64,000 nucleotides of DNA, taken from contig JANSWP010000008.1 of assembly GCA_024743405.1 (NCBI GenBank), positions 84,463 through 148,462 of the forward strand. The letters are read 5' to 3'. Under the pieces are notes generated by a model. The model saw only the letters and a list, made by a program, of their open reading frames with translations. It made no database searches and was not told the DNA's origin. Shown piece after piece: positions 37,458 to 44,446 of the stretch; position 1 is the stretch's first letter, and every line of letters begins with the position of its first letter. This DNA is from Bacteroidota bacterium (lineage in GTDB: Bacteria; Bacteroidota; Bacteroidia; Chitinophagales; Saprospiraceae). A program made the translations under genes and the position numbers.

Positions 37458-38012
37458 TTGAAATTGAATAAAATAAGTATTTTTTTTGTCGTTTTTTTTA
37501 TTGGGTGTTTGGGTAATGATCAGACTGAATCAACTCCCACCTCCTTGACTTTTTTTGATTTGAAAGGATTCTTCCAAACTGAAATTAAGCAATTAAAAAA
37601 TGTTAGAAACATCTCGAAAATAACTGAAGTCAATGGTCAAAAAGAAACCTTAAAATTAGATTCCATTGATTTTGAAATCGACTTGAAAATATTTTCTGAT
37701 GCTGACATTAATAAACCTTCATGGCAGGATAAATACTCGGTAGACAGTTTGATAAATGAGGATGGACAAATATCCAAATTGACTTATGGAGCTCAATCGC
37801 AAAAATTGAAAATTAGAAATCTTGAAATTGATTACGTCGATGGGAAGGTTTCGCAGATCTCCATTATTAAATCTTCTTCAAGTGCTATTTCCGAGGTTTC
37901 AGAAAAGTTGATTTATAAACCGAATAGTGGATATAATATCGAAAGAGAACAAGATATTACCTTGTCAGGGAAGAACCAATTTAGAGTCGAAGTTAAGTTT
38001 GAAAGATATTAA
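37458..38012 (+). CDS. Small hypothetical lipoprotein
   Basis: A 184-residue protein without an ATG near its start. TTG codons occur at 37443 (inside gpmI) and at 37458. From 37458 it reads MKLNKISIFFVVFFIGCLGND, a clean lipoprotein signal with the cysteine at residue 17, so I prefer that start. The mature part is about 165 residues of beta-rich sequence, with a Leu-Glu-Ile-Asp-Tyr-Val segment and a C-terminal FRVEVKFERY strand. I recognise no family. It follows gpmI by a few bases and converges with the histidine kinase gene, overlapping its end by four bases. Confidence 0.55.
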   Translation: MKLNKISIFFVVFFIGCLGNDQTESTPTSLTFFDLKGFFQTEIKQLKNVRNISKITEVNGQKETLKLDSIDFEIDLKIFSDADINKPSWQDKYSVDSLINEDGQISKLTYGAQSQKLKIRNLEIDYVDGKVSQISIIKSSSSAISEVSEKLIYKPNSGYNIEREQDITLSGKNQFRVEVKFERY

Positions 38013-40084
38013 TTCGGATGAATAGAAGCATTTGGAATGGAGAAAAAGAAGGTAGCACCCTTTCCTGGAGTTGATTCCAACCAAATATCTCCACCCAAAT
38101 TATGGATGATTTTTTTGCAAATTGCTAACCCGATTCCTGTACCTGGGTATTCTTCTTTTGTATGAAGTCGTTTAAACATTTGGAAGATTTGGTTGTGATA
38201 TTCTTCAGAAATACCAATTCCGTTATCAATTACAGAGAAAACATGACTGGTAGAGTCCATCCTATGGCTTAAAATTACTTTTGGGTTTCCATTGTGGTTG
38301 TACTTGATTCCGTTGCCTATTAAATTTTGGAATAACTGTAAAATATGAACCGAATTAGCTTCGATTCGTGGGAGCGGTTTGGCGAAAACTACTGCATTTT
38401 TGGATTGCATTTCATCCTTCAAATTTTGAAGAACGAACATTAATGACTCATTCAAGTCCACCTCTTCAGTTAGGGTTTGTTTTTCGTCAACTCTCGAAAA
38501 TTCAAGTACATCCTGAATCAAGCTATACATCTGTCGAGCATTGTCTGTAGCGAATCGGAGGTATTCTTTTAAATCTTTATCCTCTGTATTTTTCAATTTT
38601 CTTTCAATTAGGTTTAAGAAACTTATGACATTACGGAGGGGAGATTTTAAATCATGAGATGCGATATAAGCGAAGCGTTCTAATTCATTATTAGATTGTT
38701 CTAATTTGGTATTAAAGGTTTTTAATTCCGCATTTGAATCAGCTAGTTCGCCTGTACGTTTTTTAACTTCTAACTCTAATAGTTTATTGTAGGCCTTTTT
38801 TCGTTTGAAGGCATTAAAGAGAAGAAAGGAAGCTGCCAACGCTAAAATGATGATAATGATTAATACGTAGTTTTGTAGTCGTTGAGTCTGAATAGTAATT
38901 TTATTTTTCAATTCGTTTTCTCGCAATAGTTTAACTTCTTCCTCCTTTTTTTCAGTTTCATATCGTATTTGGTTGTGAATCAGTTGAGTAGAACGTTCTT
39001 CATTGTATAATTCATCCTTAATAGCGACTAAATCCTTTAAGTAAATAAAAGAGGCAGAATCTCTTCCGTAGTCTTCATGGAAATTATAAAGTGATTGGAA
39101 TATGGTTTTTTTTAAGCTTTTTGAATCAGCCTTACCTGCGGCACTTAATGCTTGTTTAAAATAGTCAGAAGCCTCAATTTCATTACAGAATTTATGATAG
39201 ATGTTCCCTAATTCGTTTGCGGCATTTGCAATGATTCGATTGTTTTGAAGGTCATCACCAATACTTAATGCGGCATTATAATAATTTAATGCATCGACCA
39301 ATTTTTCTAAATGAAGGTAGGCAAAACCGATATTGATATTAATATTTGCAAGCTGGAGTTTATCATTCAAAGCTCTTGCTAAAATTAAAGCGTCAGAACT
39401 ATGAGATAAATTTTTGTGGTAATCCTCCAGCTTGCCATAGGTCTGTCCGATAGCGTTCAGCGTTTCTATTTTGCCCTTAATATCGTTTAGAGAAATATAC
39501 TTTTGAAGTGCTTTCTCATAATACAACAATGCTTGTTCAAAATCTTTCTGATCAAAAAATAGCATTGCCAAATCAAAGTTGACTTTGGCTATGCCTGTTT
39601 CGTAGTTTTGGTTTTCGTAAATGGTTAATTGCTTAAAAAAAGAACGTTGTGATTTTTCAAAATCATTGGCTGCTCTAAAGAGTATTCCTTCATGACCAAA
39701 TAATAAAGCCTTATCGGCAATAGTTATTTTTGTGGTGTCAATTTCCTTGGCTCTGTTTAGATATTCTAAGGCCTTATTAAGGTCAAACTTGACCTCATAA
39801 TAGACCCGTATTATTTTATCTAAGGCTAAAAATTCTCTTCTCTTCGTGTTATAGTTTTCGGATAAAATAAGTGCAAGATTTGCATGGTCAAGTGCTTTTT
39901 CAGAGTTTACTTCATTAGAAAGATAGAAATCTGACAGTTGTATATGCAAGTCTATACGGGCTGTATCATGTTCAGCTAACCGTAGTTTAGTTAACAAGTC
40001 AACTAAAGTCGTATTACTTTGTGAAAACAATTTACCTCCGATACAAAAACACAAAGTGAAGGCCAGTATGTTTATTATCTTCAT
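38009..40084 (-). CDS. TPR-sensor histidine kinase
   Basis: A 691-residue sensor kinase. The start is ATG at 40084 (MKIINILAF); an upstream TTG at 40090 is less likely. It has a signal peptide at about 1-20, six or more TPR repeats at about 30-370 (periplasmic sensor), and a membrane segment at about 400-420 (YVLIIIIILALAASFLLF). A coiled coil comes at about 425-470, a HisKA dimerisation domain with the phosphorylated His in YIASHDLKSPLRNVI, then HATPase_c with LIGNGIKYN (N box), VIDNGIGIS (G1) and GTGIGLAICKKI (G2). There is no receiver domain and no adjacent response regulator, so its partner is elsewhere. Confidence 0.92.
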   Translation of the reverse strand: MKIINILAFTLCFCIGGKLFSQSNTTLVDLLTKLRLAEHDTARIDLHIQLSDFYLSNEVNSEKALDHANLALILSENYNTKRREFLALDKIIRVYYEVKFDLNKALEYLNRAKEIDTTKITIADKALLFGHEGILFRAANDFEKSQRSFFKQLTIYENQNYETGIAKVNFDLAMLFFDQKDFEQALLYYEKALQKYISLNDIKGKIETLNAIGQTYGKLEDYHKNLSHSSDALILARALNDKLQLANININIGFAYLHLEKLVDALNYYNAALSIGDDLQNNRIIANAANELGNIYHKFCNEIEASDYFKQALSAAGKADSKSLKKTIFQSLYNFHEDYGRDSASFIYLKDLVAIKDELYNEERSTQLIHNQIRYETEKKEEEVKLLRENELKNKITIQTQRLQNYVLIIIIILALAASFLLFNAFKRKKAYNKLLELEVKKRTGELADSNAELKTFNTKLEQSNNELERFAYIASHDLKSPLRNVISFLNLIERKLKNTEDKDLKEYLRFATDNARQMYSLIQDVLEFSRVDEKQTLTEEVDLNESLMFVLQNLKDEMQSKNAVVFAKPLPRIEANSVHILQLFQNLIGNGIKYNHNGNPKVILSHRMDSTSHVFSVIDNGIGISEEYHNQIFQMFKRLHTKEEYPGTGIGLAICKKIIHNLGGDIWLESTPGKGATFFFSIPNASIHPN

Positions 40085-40544
40085 GGACAAATGCCGTTAT
40101 GCTTTTTTTATTTTAAAAAAAGCCTATAACCCTTCAGTTATGTGAGTTAAGTAACGATTAAAAATAAAGTGGTCATCTAGTGTTATTCAGACTTGAGGTT
40201 AGACAAGGAAGAAAACGTAGGGGATGCAGTGCATCCTGCGTTAACTTATGCCCAGAGGCATAAAGGCTTTCTAACGTGTATAACTTTAAATCTGGCGACA
40301 TGGATGTTCAAGTCATTTCATCTTCGTTACTAACGTTGAAATTTTGGTAAGTTTTCTTTAATAGTATGAGTACAATTCTTTGGAAAAATAAAAGGGAGAA
40401 ACTAGGTGCTTTAACAAAATAATTGCTCACAATAGATGCAAGATTTGATATTTAAAGCATTAATTTTAAATAGTAAAATCTAAAAATGTGACAGGGTTTT
40501 TTTATTGTGTTGATTACTGCCTAGGCATTGTTTGATATTAGATG
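40085..40544. other. Intergenic region with structured element
   Basis: No convincing gene. It contains a compact set of inverted repeats at 40198-40275, described separately, and a 19-base copy (40454-40472) of the sequence at 35594-35612. The rest is AT-rich spacer. Confidence 0.5.
40198..40275. repeat. Clustered inverted repeats with three-way-junction potential
   Basis: An outer stem of six bases (40198-40203 with 40270-40275) encloses two hairpins. The first is a long one at 40214-40242 whose tip GGATGCA pairs around a single G. The second, at 40246-40263, has a seven-base stem and CAGA loop. The stretch is more GC-rich than its surroundings. It could be an RNA, a short mobile repeat, or the remains of one. 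Confidence 0.45.
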
Positions 40545-41813
40545 CTACCTTAAAATGGTAAGACTACCTGATGCTACTTGTTCTTCGTCTTTACATAAAA
40601 ACCTTACTTTATAAAGGAAAACACCCGAATTTACAGCTTTTCCTTTGTAGTTCCCATCCCATTTTTGGAAGGGATCAATAGTTGAAAACATTAGATTTCC
40701 CCAACGGTCGAAAATGTCGAAAGAAATTAAGTCTTTTATAACAAATGGATTGTTAATTCCATATTGGTCATTCAATCCATCATCATTCGGAGTGAAAGCC
40801 TTTGGCAAGAAAATCTTTGTACAATCTAGACTGTCTGGGTCAATAACTGTTACTCTAAGGGAGTCTGTAGCTGTACAAAATTGGTCAGAAAAAGATAAGG
40901 TATAGGTGGTCGTTTGAGTTGGAGTAATCAATGGATTCGGTAATGTCTCGTCCCCAGCAGCTATGCCATTATTGGGGGTCCAAAGTAAATCGTCAGCACA
41001 AGTGTTTGTAATAAATGTTTGTAAAGAATTACCTAAAAAGATAGTGGTATCGTTGACGCCAGTTAGTGAAACGCCATTTCCTATTTGGTCAGGTGCGGAA
41101 AAAAGAGTCTTGATTTCAGAATCATTTAGAGCTCTCTTGTAGATTCTTAATTCATCCATTTGCCCCTTAAATGGCGTATCAAACCCTTGGGTACATTGGC
41201 TTGCACCGACAGTTAAAATTGAGTTGTTGTTTGAAATATCAACTCTTTGAGCATTAGTTGATTTTCCTTGAGCAATAAATTTACTATTTAAATAAAGAGT
41301 CGTAATCGTTCCCTTTCTGACGACTGTGACATGATACCAACATAGGTTTTCGGGTAAAATTGTTGAAACGGAACCTGTTACAGTTGTACTTTCATTTAAA
41401 TCGACATTCATAACCCTAGTCGATGGGTTAAATCGAATAGAAAATGCATGATCTGTTCCATCACAATCCACTTTTTTAGATAATAGAATGAAATTTTCAG
41501 AGGCAGTAAAAGTAGGCTTGAAATAAAAACTGATGGTAAAGTCAATTGTGGTAAATACATCATCAATATCGCCTAAAATCCAAAACCAACTGTCCTCTGT
41601 TCCTGATTTTATAAACTCTAAAGCTTCGCCTTCTACACCACAATCACAATCAAAAATTCCATTTGGATTAGGCTCAGGTAGAATATTGGGTGTGCCAAAA
41701 TCTTCTCTAACATCGCAACTGTCAAACGAAATATATGCAACAAGACCGTTAGTTGGTTGAGCAGTTAGGGAGATAAAACTAAAGAGCAATATGATAAAAG
41801 AGATGTATTTCAT
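40545..41813 (-). CDS. LamG-domain secreted protein with T9SS type B sorting domain
   Basis: A 422-residue protein. It has a signal peptide at 1-18 (ends SLTAQ) and a concanavalin-like LamG domain at about 22-235, with the typical DFTISFYFKP strand near 88-97 and MDELRIYKRALND near 214-226. One Ig-like module at about 240-325 contains TPTQTTTYTLSF. The CHU_C sorting domain at about 332-422 has FLPKAFTPNDDGLNDQYG and FDRWGNLMF. It is predicted to be a T9SS-exported carbohydrate-binding or adhesive surface protein. Its LamG part is paralogous to the gene at 42245. Confidence 0.88.
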   Translation of the reverse strand: MKYISFIILLFSFISLTAQPTNGLVAYISFDSCDVREDFGTPNILPEPNPNGIFDCDCGVEGEALEFIKSGTEDSWFWILGDIDDVFTTIDFTISFYFKPTFTASENFILLSKKVDCDGTDHAFSIRFNPSTRVMNVDLNESTTVTGSVSTILPENLCWYHVTVVRKGTITTLYLNSKFIAQGKSTNAQRVDISNNNSILTVGASQCTQGFDTPFKGQMDELRIYKRALNDSEIKTLFSAPDQIGNGVSLTGVNDTTIFLGNSLQTFITNTCADDLLWTPNNGIAAGDETLPNPLITPTQTTTYTLSFSDQFCTATDSLRVTVIDPDSLDCTKIFLPKAFTPNDDGLNDQYGINNPFVIKDLISFDIFDRWGNLMFSTIDPFQKWDGNYKGKAVNSGVFLYKVRFLCKDEEQVASGSLTILR

Positions 41814-41911
41814 TATTTGATTAAGTTTGCAAAAAAGTAATAGTCCAGTTCTAAAAGCAATTCCTTAGAATGGTTTAAAACGAAATCAGGTAAGCATTAT
41901 TTTGTCGTGAA

Positions 41912-42229
41912 TCAGCCGAATAGGTTACCTAAATTGCCTAATCCTGGAGGCATAACATCTTTTACAAGATTTTGAGCTTCTTCTTGTTCTTTTTCAGCAG
42001 CTAATAATAATGCTCGATTAACCGCTTCCATCACCAAGTCTTCCACCTCTTCAGTGTCATCCCAGTCTAAAGATGTCTTATCAATTTTAATATTAATAAT
42101 TTCTCGAGCACAATTTGCAGTTACCTTGATGGCTCCGTCACCAGCATTCGCTTCAACGGTTATTTCTGCTAGTTTTTCTTTTAGTGCTTCTTGTTTTTCT
42201 TGAAAATTACTTAATAAATCACCGAACAT
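41912..42229 (-). CDS. ybaB: YbaB/EbfC family nucleoid-associated protein
   Basis: A 105-residue DNA-binding dimer-forming protein. The Glu/Lys-rich N-terminal helix (NFQEKQEALKEKLAEITV) and VTANCAREIINIKIDKTS are conserved in YbaB, and it ends in a Gly-rich tail. The length is right for the family (about 100-110). It binds DNA non-specifically or with mild preference and affects expression; in many bacteria it sits near dnaX-recR, but not here. It has a promoter box within the end of the preceding gene (42258-42265). Confidence 0.93.
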   Translation of the reverse strand: MFGDLLSNFQEKQEALKEKLAEITVEANAGDGAIKVTANCAREIINIKIDKTSLDWDDTEEVEDLVMEAVNRALLLAAEKEQEEAQNLVKDVMPPGLGNLGNLFG

Positions 42230-42244
42230 AGTTAATAATTTAGG

Positions 42245-43063
42245 TCAAAAAGAGGCGCAAAGGTAATCCGTTTCAGAATCTTTAAGGAAGTCATTTGGAG
42301 ATTTTTTAGGAGTGTAGGTAAAACAATCTAATTCGGCAGATTCTACAGGTGCTCGACTGTAAAGAGAATGAATTTCTTCAGGAGACAATGCACGGTCATA
42401 AATCCGGAGTTCGTCAACCGCACCTGAAAACCTCACAGATCGCCCACTTTTAATGCAAGGACTGTTTCCGAAAGACAAAATGGCATTATTTGTCAAATCA
42501 ACTCCGCTGCATCGAAGACCTCGTCTACGAGGCTGACCATTGATAAATGTATTGGCGCGGAAGCCTTCTCTAACTAAGGTGAAATGTTGCCAAACGGTAC
42601 TATCCAATTGAGGGGAAATATCGCGATAATCTTTGTATTCCGTTTCGTGGACATCTGTGTCTACGATTTTATGGTTAATGTCTAATTGAATATCAAACAT
42701 ATGACTTTCATTACAGGTATCTCTTTTAGAAAGCATACTTTGCTTGAAGACACTGTATTTCGAGGGCTTGAAATAAAAACTTATGGTAAAATCGGAAGTA
42801 GTAAAATAATTATTCACGCTGCCTTCAAACACAATATAATCTCTAACCCCATCTAGCCATAGTGCATCTTCGTCCACGCCACAACGGCAACCCGGACTTC
42901 CAAATATTCTTCCATCTGACTCATTTCCCGAGTCATCTTTTGCGTTACAATTATTGAAGGAATAATGTGCTATTAAACCTTTATCTAAAGGGTCAGGACT
43001 AGCATTTGGTGAAAGGTTTAAAAAACAAAATGCTAAAATGGAAAGTAGTGTAAATGTTCTCAT
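42245..43063 (-). CDS. LamG-domain secreted protein without sorting domain
   Basis: A 272-residue protein from ATG 43063 (MRTFTLLSILAFC). The frame is open to 43123, but the extra residues precede an obvious signal peptide and are rejected. The signal peptide is about 1-22 and the LamG domain about 28-240, with DFTISFYFKP and AVDELRIYDRALS, very like the 40545 protein. Unlike that paralogue it stops soon after the LamG domain, ending DYLCASF, with no CHU_C or type A domain. It may therefore be a truncated duplicate or exported by another route. Its last codons contain the ybaB promoter box. Confidence 0.78.
   Translation of the reverse strand: MRTFTLLSILAFCFLNLSPNASPDPLDKGLIAHYSFNNCNAKDDSGNESDGRIFGSPGCRCGVDEDALWLDGVRDYIVFEGSVNNYFTTSDFTISFYFKPSKYSVFKQSMLSKRDTCNESHMFDIQLDINHKIVDTDVHETEYKDYRDISPQLDSTVWQHFTLVREGFRANTFINGQPRRRGLRCSGVDLTNNAILSFGNSPCIKSGRSVRFSGAVDELRIYDRALSPEEIHSLYSRAPVESAELDCFTYTPKKSPNDFLKDSETDYLCASF
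42258..42265 (-). promoter_or_regulatory. Promoter -7 box TACCTTTG for ybaB, inside the LamG gene
   Basis: On the minus strand TACCTTTG is followed by CGCC. The predicted start near 42251 leaves about 21 bases before the ybaB ATG at 42229. It overlaps the last codons of the LamG gene (Tyr-Leu-Cys-Ala). No -33 element is well placed. Confidence 0.45.
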
Positions 43064-43100
43064 CAGGATTAATTTTCCTGAAAAATAAGGCTTTTCTTTT

Positions 43101-43802
43101 TTAATCGTAAAACCATTGCCCAAAAAGAATCGAAATATTTAGTCCAGCAAATGAATACCAATCGTTTTTACCTGAACCTTCTCCATTGTTGCTTACATCG
43201 TCGAGGTAGTCTGAAAAGATGGATCGCCAACCAATTTCGCCCCCAAGCGAAGTGTATTTTGAAAAGTCATAACGAACACCTATACCAATAGGAATGGCAA
43301 AAAATGAATCCTTGTCACCAGGTTCCGGAAAAAGGTCAGCATCTATATCGGGTACTGTTAATGTCGTATTGGACTTGGTAGTCGCAATGCCTGCAAAAAG
43401 AATAGGTGTAAAACTCGGTTTAAATTTTCGCCATTTTCCGATCCGATTTATGCCTAAAATATTCCATTCACCTATTAATGCAAATTCATTTATTTTAGAG
43501 CTGAATCGCCAGCCACGGTTTTTTTGAAAGTCATTAGTTCCATTTTTATCATCTCCAGAGATGGATCCATTATAATAAGCAGCTTTTAAGGTGAGATAAT
43601 CATTTAGATGTACACGGAAAAATATTCCACTTGAAATTAAAGTTTCCGCTAATTCAATATGATCTTCTGCTAAATCTCCTTGATATTGAGCAAAACCGAT
43701 AAAACCTCCTAGTTCGGTAGTGCCAGACTGTGCGAATAATAAATTCGGCAATAATAGAGCGAGAAAAAAAGATAATTTTAAAATGTTTATTGATTTATTC
43801 AT
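43101..43802 (-). CDS. DUF6089/PorG-like outer-membrane protein
   Basis: A 233-residue protein from ATG 43802 (MNKSINILKL); the frame continues to 43844, but those residues precede the signal peptide. The signal peptide ends near LFAQ. The mature start TTELGGFIGFAQYQGDLAED is the characteristic opening of DUF6089 barrels, to which the T9SS component PorG belongs. Several barrel strands follow, ending ISILFGQWFYD. A T9SS role would suit the cargo genes next to it (40545, 42245), but DUF6089 also contains proteins of unknown function. Confidence 0.78.
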   Translation of the reverse strand: MNKSINILKLSFFLALLLPNLLFAQSGTTELGGFIGFAQYQGDLAEDHIELAETLISSGIFFRVHLNDYLTLKAAYYNGSISGDDKNGTNDFQKNRGWRFSSKINEFALIGEWNILGINRIGKWRKFKPSFTPILFAGIATTKSNTTLTVPDIDADLFPEPGDKDSFFAIPIGIGVRYDFSKYTSLGGEIGWRSIFSDYLDDVSNNGEGSGKNDWYSFAGLNISILFGQWFYD

Positions 43803-43878
43803 GGATAAATTAATTGGATTATTTTCTCTGCTAGAGAAGTGCATATGTTTTAGTTTTTTGGGTGTATTAATTTTGGCG

Positions 43879-43886
43879 CAAAAATA
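43879..43886 (-). promoter_or_regulatory. Promoter -7 box TATTTTTG upstream of the PorG-like gene
   Basis: On the minus strand TATTTTTG is followed by CGCC, the same extended form as at 42258 and 49824. The start would be near 43872, leaving a 70-base leader to the ATG at 43802. No clear -33 TTG. Confidence 0.4.
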
Positions 43887-44015
43887 ATTTTTTTATTCCC
43901 TAATAGAGTTGTCCTCTTGTTTTATATTGGATGTTTTTTCTTTAAATATCTTGATAATTCTACTTTTTGCCGATATTCTTAGGGCACTCTATTACATAAA
44001 GTTTACTTTTCGCCC

Positions 44016-44435
44016 ATGATTGAGAAAGATTATATTAGTAGGATGATCGAAGCGCTTTCAAAAGTACTTGGTCAGCTTATTGGATTAGATCCTCCGGCAG
44101 GATTAGTGCATCTTGATCAAGTATTACAAGATTATTTAAATATAGATGAAAGTTGGCTTGATGCTTTGTCGGAAGAAAATCTTTTGGAGATTTTGAAAAC
44201 AGAGAAACGCCTGAACGTAGGACAATTAGAGTTTTTAGCAGAATTACTTGCTAGGCAAGGTGTTTTTTGTTACGAACTAGAGCAATACTCTAATGCAAAA
44301 TCAAAATTAAATAAGGCGCTGATTATTTTTAACTTTGTTGAAAAAGAGCAAGCTTTGTATTCCTTTGAACGGCAGGCTATTTTGTTGAAAATCAATGATT
44401 TGTTATTCGATATAAATACAAATAAATCTATCTAA
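44016..44435 (+). CDS. Small hypothetical helical protein upstream of clpB
   Basis: A 139-residue, wholly helical, acidic cytoplasmic protein beginning MIEKDYISRMIEALSKVLGQ. The C-terminal half (GVFCYELEQYSNAKSKLNKA) resembles a single TPR-like helical pair. I recognise no functional family, though proteins of similar length and opening (DUF6483-like) occur widely. It precedes clpB by 11 bases, so the two are probably cotranscribed. Seven bases before its ATG is TACTTTTC (44004-44011), a near-match to the -7 box, which would make this transcript almost leaderless. Confidence 0.6.
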   Translation: MIEKDYISRMIEALSKVLGQLIGLDPPAGLVHLDQVLQDYLNIDESWLDALSEENLLEILKTEKRLNVGQLEFLAELLARQGVFCYELEQYSNAKSKLNKALIIFNFVEKEQALYSFERQAILLKINDLLFDINTNKSI

Positions 44436-44446
44436 AATAAATCTAA

